Part shown: piece after piece, positions 12,038 to 23,808 of the stretch | Numbering within the stretch: position 1 is the first letter of the stretch | How the letters are laid out: every line of letters begins with the position of its first letter | Assembly: GCA_028551475.1 (NCBI GenBank) | Contig: CM052361.1 | Span: 21,093,491-21,157,490, forward strand | Origin: Casuarina equisetifolia | Lineage: Eukaryota; Streptophyta; Magnoliopsida; Fagales; Casuarinaceae | Direction: 5' to 3' | Length of the DNA: 64,000 nt | The notes under the pieces: generated by a model | What the model was told of the DNA's origin: nothing | Database searches by the model: none | What the model saw: the letters and a program-made list of their open reading frames with translations, nothing else | Made by a program: the position numbers and the translations under genes

Positions 12038-12340
12038 AGAGATGGAAGATATAACCTTTCATGGATTGCTTAGAAGTTGGAGCACTCATGGCGTTGCTTG
12101 TTGGTGTATCAATCGTTAACAGCTCTGCTTTCTGCTTCAGTATGGATCGATAGTCATTGCGGTCAACAATGTCAAAATATTTTTAAAAGAATAGTACAAC
12201 AAATTGTTGTTAATTTTATAATTGGCATGAACTTTTCTTATAATAATTTTCTCTTCTTTTTGTAAAAACAGACACTCAACAAGTTAAGGTCTTTAGTCTT
12301 AGCAATTATAGACATATCACCAAACCACAATACTTTTCTA
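12038..12340 (-). repeat. AMT upstream region, copy 2
   Basis: Second, more diverged copy of 10768-11110. No AMT coding sequence accompanies it, so it is either a duplicated promoter segment or the residue of a lost tandem AMT gene. Confidence 0.65.
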
Positions 12341-12962
12341 GCTATAAATGAAGGTTTAAATACTTAAATGTTATATAATTGACAAGTGTTTGATTTAATT
12401 AAGAGTATATATTATTTGAAACTTTTTAATCTCATGTTTAGATATATAAATTTGAATATGTACAAAAAAAAACAGGGGGAGGTTAGCACAAACTAATAGA
12501 GAAAATAAGAAAAGAAAAAGAAGAAAATGAAGAAAAAAAAAGTAGGAATCCACAAATTAAACTCTAAACCAGTCTGGATGTTAGCGCAGGCGCCTTCTCC
12601 ACGCGCGCTAGCTACGCCCGATTCTGCCATATCACCTGCTGAGTCGACTTTCATGTCAGGTGATACGCCAGGTCAGTCCTATTGCCATGTCACCTCGGCC
12701 TCCCAACGTTCGGGAGCCCTGCAAAAAAAATCTGAACCCTAGCCGCTGGCACGCCGTCGTCTTCAATTTGAAATCGGTGTGAATATTGTGCATGATTTTC
12801 TTTCCTTTTGTGTATATTTTCGTTCCTTTTGTGTATAACTGTTTCATTGTAATTTACGGGGAATTGTCAATAGAAATCACATTTTGTTCATTGCCGTATT
12901 CTTGTTTTTCCGGCCAATTTTTAGGTTTCCAGTGAACGGTCCGCCTCTTTTTACTCACTATA
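12341..12962 (+). other. promoter and 5' leader region of the cis-prenyltransferase
   Basis: The stretch from about 12570 is noticeably more GC-rich than its surroundings and probably contains the promoter and leader of the plus-strand gene starting at 12963. No TATA box was assigned. Confidence 0.35.
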
Positions 12963-15403
12963 ATGCTATCCTTGCAGCTTCCTATTCCGACGAAGAACAC
13001 TGTCATTCTTCTCAAACCAAAGCCATCATACCATCGCATAATCAGAGCCCAGACCCAATCCTTCACTCCGTTCCATTCGCCCAGACCCCTCAAGCCCCTT
13101 GAGTCAACCACCGTAGCGAAAGTAGTTGCCAGAGACTATGTCCAGAAGGAGGAGATAAGAGAGGGGAACGCCCTCGCCGGAGAGCCAGTACCAGCGGAGC
13201 TTCGAGGGGATTTGATGCCGAAGCACGTAGCAGTGATCATGGACGGGAATGGAAGGTGGGCCCGCCAGAGAGGCATGCCACCCTCGGCAGGCCACCTGGC
13301 CGGCTTGCGGTCTCTGATGGAGCTCGTTGAACTTTGCTGCCGGTGGGGGATTCGAGTTCTCACCATCTTTGCCTTTTCTTCTGAAAATTGGATCCGGCCC
13401 AAGGTCCTCTGTCTTTTCGTGTTTAAAATACATTTAACTACTTTTCTTAGTACGAAAGTGAGTTTTTGGGTCGATTAATAGGTCTTAAAAGCCAAGGAAG
13501 TAAAAGTAAATCAAACTTTTAAGAGCACTTTACTGCTTTTGAAGGTGCAAATTGTATTCCACAGTTACTAGTACATTTTTTTTGGTTTTATTTTTTATTT
13601 TTTATTTTAATTTTGATTTCAAATATACACATTTTAAACTTGGGACTTAATAATCTTAGACAACATATTCTTCCAACTAAACTAAATGCTTGTTAACTTA
13701 AACTAATGAATTAATAATTAAATTTACAAAATTTCTTTTATAAGTCTCTGAAATTGTAATATCTTGCCATGTAGCTTAGAACCCAACTTGGCTCTCTTTT
13801 GAGTGTTGAAGAAGACTTCCCGCCCACAATTGAATTAGTAGGTACTAGAATAAAAACCAAAAGATCAAGTTCTATGGGGCTTTTGAATCTTTGCATTTAA
13901 TTTCAAATATTAGGTAATGATTAAGTTTAATGATTCCCCTACTTCCATTTATTGTGTTTTGTGTGTTTCAATTTGTCTGGAATCTATGAGTAGAAAATTA
14001 TAATGATTGGATTGTTTATGTGCAGGTTGAGGTGGATTTCTTAATGGGCTTGTTTGAGAGGGCAATACAGTCCCAGCTGAATAAATTAGTAAGGTAGTTG
14101 TCGTGCATATTGACTTTTAGTAAGGGTGAATTTGGATTTCCATGGATTCAAATTTTGTCCTTCTCTGGTTCATTATTGTCATAGTTTTGATTGCATAAGG
14201 GAGTTTAACTAGCTAAATACAAATTTGTGAACACTAAGATTAACTAGCTAACTACTTAATCAAATTGGTTGAATTATTATAGTCAATTAACCATTTAATT
14301 AAACTACTTAAGCTGTTATAATCAACTAATCATTTAATCAAATCAGCTAAGCTATTACATAATATCTTTTACTTTTTTTTGTTGTGATGTTCCAAGAATC
14401 TGTTTGAAAGAAACTCATTAGTCTTGTTCAGTAGTGCTATTTTACTGGCAACCTATGAGATCCTTTTATACGCTTTCAAGGGCATTTTACTACTTTCTTA
14501 GCTTTTTCTTTTTTCTTTTTTACTCCATTCATATATTCCTCCATGAATAGGCCTTGGTTTCAACTCCAATTGATTATATGATCTAAATCATATTTTTGAA
14601 CTTCCTTGGAAGCTTGTTTGCATTGGTGTGGTATCGATAGATATGATTTGGAGAGGTATTTGAACTTTTGGAACTGTAAAGCAATGCCCTGAGCTTGATC
14701 ATTGTCAAAGATGGAAAACAAGCCATGTAACTTTTCTTCATTAGACATGCAGAAGATTAAAAAATAAAATAAAAAAGCAACATCTTTGTAGATCTGTTTT
14801 GAAGATTAAAAAATAAAAAAAAAGCAACATCTTTGTAGATCTGTTTTCTTATTACCTTAGGCCACTGTCATCCTCGAAACAGACCGTCTCTTCAATGTTC
14901 TTTATTCAAGAGGCTGCAGGGGAAACAAAAGGTTTATGATTCTCTTTTGCTTGTACAGATTGGGTATTCGAGTAAGTGTTATTGGTGATTCGTCAAAGCT
15001 TCCGCAGGCTCTACAGAAACTGATTAGTTATGCAGAGGGAAAGACGAAAGAAAACTCTACATTACAGCTCATTGTGGCGATTGGCTATAGTGGGAAATCC
15101 GACATCATTCAAGCATGCAAAAGCATTGCTTCCAAAGTCAAAGATGGCGTTGTTGATTTGGGAGACATCAACGAAGGCCTAATTGAACAGGAGTTAGAAA
15201 CCAAATGCACCGAGTTTCCCTACCCTGATCTAATGATCCGAACCAGTGGTGAACAAAGAGTTAGCAACTTCTTACTCTGGCAGCTAGCCTACACTGAACT
15301 TTTCTTCGCACCGGAGCTCTGGCCTGATTTTGGAAAAGCTGGGTTTGTAGAGGCATTAATTTCGTATCAGAAAAGACACAGACGCTATGGAGCACGTGTG
15401 TAG
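12963..15403 (+). CDS. plastid-type cis-prenyltransferase, three exons
   Basis: Exons are 12963-13403, 14026-14093 and 14959-15403 (441, 68 and 445 nt), coding 317 aa. Both introns obey GT-AG and the phases fit (WIRPK|VEVDFL, LVR|LGIRVS). The enzyme condenses isopentenyl diphosphate onto an allylic diphosphate to make Z-polyprenyl diphosphates (dolichol/polyprenol pathway). UPP-synthase motifs are [17 protein letters not shown] with the catalytic Asp at about residue 94, FAFSSENW (136-143), and near the C-terminus [20 protein letters not shown] followed by [14 protein letters not shown]. The first 80 or so residues are Ser/Thr/basic-rich and precede the catalytic core, as expected of a chloroplast transit peptide. 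Closest in type to Arabidopsis plastid CPTs; the exact orthologue is not assigned. Intron 2 carries a tandem repeat. Confidence 0.93.
14752..14847. repeat. two-copy tandem repeat in the CPT second intron
   Basis: Copies at 14752-14800 (49 nt) and 14801-14847 (47 nt) are nearly identical. Each begins with gaagattaaaaaataaa and ends with catctttgtagatctgtttt; they differ only in an A/T-rich stretch. Confidence 0.9.
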
Positions 15404-16733
15404 GCAATTGCCAAGGGCAGATATCTTAAATTCCACCATCAGGGAGCAAGATGAAGGCCCCCTTCAGATAATCTCATGAGCCAGCATAAGTCGCAGATAC
15501 AACTGGCACCTAATTAACATCAAGGTGCTGGATGTACCTAATTAACAGGCAATTGCCAAGTGCAGATTTATAAGCAAACATATATGAATCATATATTTTG
15601 ATGATATATTTCTCTAGCCAGCAAAGAGAACATAGGGTAATGCATATTTTACTCAGGTAGAATGACAATTTTCCCTAACAGGAACTTTAGAACATTGAAT
15701 ATATGTGAAAATGTTTGATAAAATTGAAAGTAAGAAACTTGTACTCGACCTAAATTTATAGGCAAATTCAAACTGCAATAGAAAGGAAACATTCTACATA
15801 AAAAGGAAGGCAAAGGAAGTCCTCAATCGTATTGAATTGGTGTTGCCGGAAAGGGATTGTGAAATCAAAGTTTATGGCTAATTTTGCAATCACTGATCGT
15901 GATGATGGCTAATTTAACTCTTTGAAAAGAAGTTCATGCATCATGTAGAATATACAGTATAGCTTCATGAAATTTATACTACTTCAAGCAATTTAAAATT
16001 TCTTCACTTTACAAATGCTTCGGTTTTTCTTTTTTCCTCAAATTTACACCATAAAAAATAATTAGTTTGAGAATGAAACCCCCGCTGCTTTCAATTTTTA
16101 GTAAAATGGAATGACTCCCCCTCTATGCTCTCTATGCCCAGTGGTAATTTAGATTGGCAATAGATGTCCTCATCTCATGTAAAACAATTACACCTTTTCA
16201 TCTACAAAAGGCTTAGATATTCCCCCCATGAATAAAAGTAAACTACAGTGATTTAGTAGACAGCACTATGATTGCTTAATTTGCATAGTTTTTTTGTGTG
16301 ACAAAGTACCAAATGTTAACTTGATATAGAGAAATTTTAAATTTAAGACGATAAGTATGCATATGCTGATTGTATTGTTAAAGTTACTTGCATACTTGGC
16401 AAAATAAGAGAACTTTCTCGCATATCCACATAAGATCTCTATTATGTCTCTTCTAGATTACTATATAAGTCTGACCTGTAACCTCTTTTTCGTCACAGCT
16501 ATATTTTTTTAAATCAACTTCTATACAATGCAAAACGGAGTAGAGCATATCAACATTAGTTTTTGGTAAAAAAATGAAAACATGTCATAAATAAGTACTT
16601 GCTAAATCATAAAAGAAAATACCAGGAGAGTTCCCATGCTTTCCGGAACCATTGCCAATTGCAAACCTATGTGGGATGATCATGATATTTTTTGCTGATG
16701 AATCACTTTAATCATCAGTCAGCTTCAAGAGCT
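15404..16733. other. CPT 3' flank running into TNL unit A 3' flank
   Basis: No gene. The right half (about 16020-16700) is homologous to the 3' flanks of units B, C and D (for example the 'caatttttagtaaaatgg' block), so it belongs to the repeating TNL unit. Confidence 0.6.
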
Positions 16734-17499
16734 TTACCCTTTATGGCCAACAGCATCATTAGCAACATCAAAATTGATAGACTGGACCATCCCTCCATAT
16801 TCTTCGTTTGCATTTGGTTCAGCAACTAGGAGATGAACTCCACACTTCTTTGCTTTAGCCACTTTCCAAAGTTTGATAGACACCTCAATTTCCTCTCCCC
16901 TTTCAATTACTAATCCATTTCTTATAAGTGGTGTTCGGTATAGAAAGACATAATCTTCGCAATTTAAAATACCAGGAATCAGTGTTGCTGTAGGAATGTG
17001 CTTGCACCCTCTAGTTTTATTATGGATTATCACATGAAAATCATGACCACCGACTTTACTGTAAGCTTCATTGGCTGCATAAACAGCACAAACAAGGAGC
17101 TGAAAGTTTTCATTCTTTGAGATTGGAGGTACATGAAAGGATATTGAAGGTCCAATCCACTGATACTGGAACCAATTTGGAATCTCGCTACCAGCAAGGC
17201 AAACGACATGATATTGATCATCGCACATGGTTGATAAACACTGCATTTAGGAGAGAGAGAAAGAAAAAAATGTTTAAAAAATGTAAGATGGTTCACACAC
17301 ACGGAGAGGGGGGGAGAGGGGGTTGGAAGAGAGAGAGAGAGAGACCTGGAGTTGACTCCTAAAATCACTTGCTCCATCCTTGTATCCTCTGCTATGTCTG
17401 ATAGAAGTAAATTCCAAACTCTCCAAGCCTTGAATCTTAATCAAATTTGGACAATTACGAAGAATAAAAACTTGTGAGCTTCTACGGTTTGGCAAAATT
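16734..17499 (-). pseudogene. TNL A: orphaned end of LRR exon plus C-JID exon
   Basis: This is the 3' part of TNL A that the frameshifted reading frame no longer reaches. It holds the tail of exon 5 (down to the CCAG|GTCTCT donor at 17346/17345) and exon 6 (17240-16734, 169 codons with the TAA/TGA-type end). Exon 6 is itself open and encodes a post-LRR C-terminal jelly-roll (C-JID) domain with the hallmark PGSE-like LAGSEIPNWFQYQ, then SISFHVPPIS, YAANEAYSK and HNKTRG. In the family this domain helps TNLs recognise their ligand. The LRR tail keeps VGVLDASGCTSVESVKILPN in another frame. It could be expressed only if splicing or recoding bypasses the break near 17550. Confidence 0.75.
17322..17345. 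repeat. GA tract at the start of TNL A last intron
   Basis: A GA/CT run directly abuts the exon-5 donor of unit A. Equivalent tracts sit at the same place in B, C, D and, shorter, in E. Confidence 0.85.
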
Positions 17500-20400
17500 T
17501 TAACACTTTCTACCGATGTACAGCCACTTGCATCCAAGACTCCAACACTCACGCATACACTCACGCACTGACAAGAAATACAATTGAGGAAGATAACCAA
17601 TGCAATGAGGTAAGCTACAAAGATTGTTTCTTGATAAATCCAAATTTCGGAGTGAAGACATGCTCCCAAAAGTAGACGGAATTGCATCTTCAGTCAAATT
17701 ACACTCAGGGACATGTAGTGTTGTCAAAGAACGAAACACATAAATGTATGCAGGGAGCAAATGGTTAAAGCTTTGTGATGATATCCATGACGAGGAAAGT
17801 TGCAGCCAAGGAACTATTACATCTTTAAGCTTCTTCAAGCGAACAAGGGAGGATGGTAGTTGCTTAATAGCAGTTCCAATTGCAAGTAGCTGCTTCAAAG
17901 CCAACATATCACCAATTTCCTCCGGTAAACTATCAAGTTTTGAACAGCCAGACAAGTTAAGCATTTCAAGAGATTTTAATTTCGAAATGCTTGTTGGAAG
18001 ATTCTTAAGGTTCTTACATCCCTCTAAATCTAGCAAAACAAGTCTTTTCAAATCACCAATGGATTCATGAATCCAAACCAAGCTTAAGCAACCTTTAAGT
18101 ATTAGTATCTCCAATGTAGTGACCTGTGAGAAGTTTGGTGATTTTGTGAGATTTCTGGAATTGCTAAGATTAAGAACCTTCAACTTGTTGAGTACCTGTG
18201 GAAAAAGAATAAGAAAGAAAACAAGAAGTTTTGGTTAGTTATAAATTTAACAATGACAGAAGGGAAGAAAAAGGCACTGCAAGATTTGTCATACTTTGCC
18301 CTTCTTCCAAACTTCTTCAACGTCACTATACTGCATATCAAGAATAATAAGATCCTCTAGATGAAAATCCTCTGGTAGAAATGTTAGTGGACAATTATGC
18401 CAACGAAGCCACCTTAGGTCTTTAGAGAGATAATTAAAGGATCCTATGAGATGCACAGCATTGATCTCGAGCAATCTCAAGTTCTTCATTTTTCTAAAAA
18501 CTTTGGTCTCAAAAATTACTTTCCGAGGTACAGAAAGATTTAAGGCAAGTCCCTCAACTGTTTCTGATCCCTAGCAAAGTAGACATGGATTAGTAACACA
18601 CTCCTGATGCTGTGTAAAGCTAAAACAACTTTGAACTAGAGTATGCATACACATTCTCACCATCATTGAAAAAGAAAATAAAAGCATTAAAGTGATTTGA
18701 CATGATTAGAATTGCTTCAAAATGTTATTGCATACCTTTTACAGTATAAAGATGATATGCTGATTTGGTGAAGGGCATTTTATCATTCAGTTCCAACTTA
18801 TATTGATATATAACTCTAAGTCTACGGCATACTTGACAATGAAGGAAAAACTTTCAGTCGTACCTACATGGCATGTATATTATCTGTCAGGGCATATGTA
18901 TGTATTCCCTTACGTAAATACATGTCTTACCGTATTTTTGTATAGCACATTTAGAACATCCTTGTGAAACCATAGTCGAGTACGTTCTCCTGGATATTTG
19001 GGTGACTTTTTACGAATGATCTCTCTCCCCATATCTCGAATCAGACCATGCATCTTCAACCTATTGTCATCATCAATTGTTAGAAGGGATCTTTGAATGA
19101 GAACATGGATACCAATATCGGGAAGAAAGCCACAACCATCAAGTATTTTGGTGATATATTCTTGGTCCTCATCAACAAAGAAACATGCAATATCAAGAAA
19201 TATTTCCTTTGTATCATCATCCAATGACTCAAAACTTATTTGAAGTATATCCTGAATCTTCTTATGAGGAATGGTTTGTAATTTTTCTAATTCTTTTTCC
19301 CATTCAACAATGCTTCTTCCTAATAAAGAAGAACCCAAAACTTCAAGAGCTAAAGGGAGTCCTTCACAATACTTCACTGCATCAATTGAGAGCTTCACAT
19401 AATCTTCTTTTTGATGATCCATGTTAAAGGCATTCAATTTGAAAAGTTGAAGAGACTCATTGTTTCCCAATTCTTCAACCTTATATTTTCCATGTACTCC
19501 AAGTTTAGTTAGCATATCTTCATCCCTAGTAGTTACAATAATTCTACTTCCAGGACCAGGCCATTTTAAGTCTCCAACCAATGCATAGAATTGTTTCAAG
19601 TCATCCACATCATCAAGAACAATGAGAACTCTTTTTCCATAAATCTTTTTCTCAATCAAATTAATTCCTCGATCAACACTGTCAATCTTCCAATTTTTTG
19701 TTTTTAATATGTCAAGAAGAAGTTGTTCTTGCAGATGAACTAAATCATTAAGCTCTGAATTTTCTTTAATGTTTAAAAGACAACTACTTCCTTCAAATCC
19801 ATAGCATATTTTGTTATAGACAGTTTTTGCTATGGTTGTTTTGCCTATACCGCCTATCCCATAAATGCCTACTGTGAGAACATCAGTTAGTGCAAGAGTT
19901 AACAAATCTAGAACTTGACGCGCACGAGAACTTGTTCCAACTGGGTGTCTAGCAACATGTAAGCCACGAGGTTCTACTTCACGGGAAACAGATGCAACAA
20001 TCTGTCCTATGAAACTCGATTCATCCCTGATCATTACATCAAAAGAAAATGACAAACTACAAAATAAGCGCAAGGAAAGAAAAAGAACAAAAAAAAAAAA
20101 GAATTATGGGTCGTCAGCGTCAAAAGAATGTTGTCGTCTCAATAAATTAAGAGACTAAAATATCAGGGCAAGCAATTAAGTTTCACACACTTGTTAATCT
20201 CAAGTGAGCGAAAATCTCTCCAAAAGATAAAAACATGATTAAAAAAGTATGGAAAAGCACAAGAAAATGTAGAATACATACCCATATGCAGAACCGGAGT
20301 AAACCCAGCCGGAAGAGTTCGCGGCTTCAGAAAGAGCTAATCTCCACCTCTGAACCCTCCCCAATTTGGTCTGAAATAGCTCTTCATGCAGAGCAAATGT

Positions 20401-21298
20401 TTGAGCAAAAGTCTTGGATTGTCCTCGGACATCCGAAGGGTCCACGTGATAAAAAATCGGAAGAAGAGTTTGGCCTATGGTATTCCTACAGTTCACGATC
20501 TCCACAAGTTCATCAGGACACCATCTAGAAGAAGCATAACCTTTGGAGAAAATCACAATGGAAATCCTTGATCCCCGAATCGCATGAACTAATCCGGTAG
20601 AGATGGTCGTCCCTCTTCGTAACTCCTCATCATCTCGGAAGGTTCGAATTCCATCCCGCACCAAGGCGCTATAGAGGTGACCGGTGAAGTTCTCGCGGGT
20701 TTCTTCACCTCTGAAACTCAAGAACACGTCGTAATCCCAATGAGGAATGGTGAAGGAAGTACTTGTCGTGGTTGAATCTGATTGGTCTGCAAAAGGCGAC
20801 AAATCCTTTGGTTAACAGGAGAGGCAGGGCCTATATAAGGTGCGACAGACATCAAATTGAAAATGAGAATTCTTTCCACGGAAGTAAAAGAGAAATGAAT
20901 GGTCCTCTCTGCTTCTCTTTCTCCCTGAGAATATGAAGATGAAGATGAAGATGAAGAAGACTCCAAAACATGGCTTTCGTCGGAGTTATCCGAGAAATTT
21001 TGTGGAAGTATCTAGATGCTACAGGGGAGGTGAAAAGCTAGCTCAGGGCGATGATCAATCGCGCCATCACACCACTAGGCAGGATGAATTCCTCAGTCTT
21101 GTCGTGCACAAGAAATTCAGCCACAATGCGACTAACCATGTCTATCTGATGCGTGAGTACGGCTAAAGAAGTACCCTTTTTGTTTGATAGTTTGACGGCG
21201 AGAATCTGGCGAGCCCGGTGTTGGTCTTGGAATTCAGGCTCAAGCTTCCGCGTCGAGCTTGGTCTCGCACTGGTGGTTAGGCCCCCGTGGCGATCCAT
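17500..21298 (-). CDS. TNL A: truncated TIR-NBS-LRR receptor
   Basis: Proposed exons are 21298-21175, 20786-20282, 20026-18931, 18570-18295, and 18195 to a premature stop at 17500 (predicted 898 aa). All junctions are GT-AG with matching phases. The TIR exon (DYDVFLSFRGEETREN, RWCPDELVEI) contains no methionine, and an in-frame TAA lies just upstream of its acceptor, so an upstream exon must supply the start. The NB-ARC has P-loop GIGGIGKTT, kinase-2 VLIVLDDVDD, RNBS-B GSRIIVTTRDE, GLPLAL, and MHG in place of MHD (19045-19053). The LRR exon has lost 26 nt relative to units B-D near 17546-17565. This shifts the frame, ends the protein after RECMRECWSLG, and removes the last LRRs and the C-JID. 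A further 33-nt in-frame LRR deletion is present. It could act as a truncated TNL or be a recent pseudogene. Confidence 0.8.
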
Positions 21299-22381
21299 GA
21301 ATTGCAGAGCGGTTGATGGGGAAGAGAAAGGGAGGAGATTTATGCACGAGTGGAGGGATGAAGGTTCTTGGGGATTCAGATGGAGATGCTCTTGACAACG
21401 ATTGAATCAGTCCTCCTCCACCAGCCTTTTCGTACGTTTTAGCTTTACTGAACTAAGAATGGAAGAGCTTGTTGTCTCCGTCACCCTTTTCAAAAGTTTT
21501 ACTAATTTAGGATCTTCAAGAATTTAGGAAAAACTGTAGTAAAATGTTAAAAGTTAATCATTAAGTTTAAATTGAACTATTTAGATTCTTTATTAGATTG
21601 AGATTATTTGTCTTTTTTATTCAGTTAGGATATTTTAGGAGTTTTTAGACTAATTTTGTAATAAAATATCTACATTTAATGATTAATGATTAGATTTAAA
21701 AAACAATTGTAGTCAAATATATAAATTTTAATTATTAATTTGAGATTATATTTTTCAGATTCTATAATTAGAACGAGACCACTTGTATTTTCAATGAGTC
21801 TTTTTATTCAATTAGGATACTTTTATAAGTTTTTTAGACTATATTCAAAATTAATCATAAGAAGTAGATTTAAATGATAATTTTTATTTAAACTACTTTT
21901 ACTGTCGAATAAGACTCAACAGGGTAAAGAAACCTAATAGAAATAATAAATTAATCAATTCTAAATGTAAAAACCTTACATTAAGACGCGTGAAAAAGAT
22001 GAAACGTACAAGAAAACTACACTTTTACCCAAAAGTACTCTGATGATAGTATTGATATCAATGGAAGGAAAAACTGTAATTCTACTGCCTAAAACGTCTG
22101 GTTCTGATGGTGACCCATTCGCCCCCGCATCTTCTGCTTCATTACCTTGCTCTGTTCTATATTCTCCATACGTTCTTGTCTCTCATGTCACGTTCGTCAC
22201 ATCACACTAATCAACCTTAGAGGGTGACGCCTTCAATTACTGAACGGAACATCACATTTCAGCCTTTGATGGGGCAACGACTTGGACCGCTGAACATGTG
22301 TTCATGCCGAAAATGCTAAAAACATAACATCTTCAGCTGCTAGTCTCTCTCATCGCAGCCACGTTTATTTTTTATTTTTTA

Positions 22382-22423
<42 letters not shown>

Positions 22424-23196
22424 TTTTTTTGTGACCCTTTTATGTAAACGGAAAGGGACTCTCTTTGGGCAGCAATGCTTACAAAAACATTGCACGTTTG
22501 AGAATGTAACTGGAGGTCCACGACCTAAGACGACTGGAATTGATCTCATCATTCTTTAAAAGTTAACTTCACTTAAAGAGGATCTACGTAGTCCATACCT
22601 TTTTTTTTTTTTTTCAAATCCAAAATCAGGTAAATGTAGATTTAGGATGAAAACACTCCACTAGTTTCAGTCCTTCGTAGAATGGATAATCAAATTGGTA
22701 AGCATCTCATCATCCTTTATAATGATAGAACACCTTTCAACAAATATAGGACTAGATTCTTCATAAATGAAAAAAGAAAATTCATCAAATTGATTTTAGA
22801 CATTATTGCAGTTTCTTAATTTGTATACCTTTTTAATGCCATGAAGTACATCTTGTTATTTGACATCACATGGTAGGACTCATGTTTGATAATATTACAA
22901 AAATTGCTATACACCTAGCAAATACAGAAAATTTTCGTTTGCCCTTCAACTGCCACTACAAGTCTAAGACTGGCTTCATTTTACATGATTTCTACTAAAT
23001 CCACGTCCATATGATGCAAATCGAGGAAGAACACGCAAACAATAGTTTGTCACGAGCAATGCAAACATATTTCTAAATTACATCATAAACGAAAGTATCA
23101 GGATTTTTGGATTTCTCATACCACTGTCACCTACAGCTCCATATTTGGGAGGATTGAACCCCTGGGTTGCTGATGAATCACTTCCATCATCAATTC
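21299..23196. other. TNL A upstream region and TNL B 3' flank
   Basis: The promoter of A is presumed to lie in 21300-22300; no element was assigned. From about 22600 the sequence matches the 3' flanks of the other units ('gatttaggatgaaaacactcc'). No gene. Confidence 0.5.
22388..22423. repeat. (ATT)12 microsatellite
   Basis: Twelve ATT units inside a longer A/T-rich run, between units A and B. Confidence 0.9.
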
Positions 23197-23764
23197 TCAT
23201 CTTTGCAACTTTTCTTCCATGGTCAACATCACCATAGCAGTATCAGAATTCAGAGATTGGACCACAGTTTCATGTTCTTCATTTTGACTCCGCTCAATGA
23301 TTAAAGGGTGAATTCCGCACTTCTTCACTTCAACCGCTTCCCAAAATTTGATGGACACCTCAATTTCCTCTCCACTTTCCATCTTCAATATATTTCTTAT
23401 CAGTGGAGTCTGGTATAGAAAGACATGATCCTCATAGTTTACAGGGCCACGATAGACCATTGGCCGAAGAATGTGTTCATAGCCTTTGGTTTTATTATGG
23501 ACTATCACGTGCGGATCAAGATCTCCGATCTTCTTGAATCCTTCACTGGCTGCATAAACAGCACAAACAAGCAATCGAAGGTCTTCATCATCTGAAATTG
23601 AAGGTACATGAAAGGATATCGAAGCTCCAATACTTTGATGGTCGAACCAATTCGGAGGCTCACTTCCAGGGAGGCAAATGACACGATACTGATTACCGCG
23701 CATGGTTGAAGGGCACTACATCAACAAAAAAGTTCAAATGAGCGAGAGAGTAAGAAAAAGAGAG

Positions 23765-23808
<44 letters not shown>

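Noticed and set aside
20386..20571. 61-aa plus-strand frame conserved opposite the TIR exons of A, B and C (also 26962-27147 and 33403-33624)
   Set aside because: It is conserved only because the TIR sequence on the other strand is conserved; substitutions follow the TIR codons, and no start context or splice signal supports it.
20718..20966. Minus-strand frame with poly-Ser start before TNL A (counterpart 33771-34031 in C)
   Set aside because: It runs out of frame into the TIR exon and ends there; conservation is explained by intron 1 and TIR sequence.
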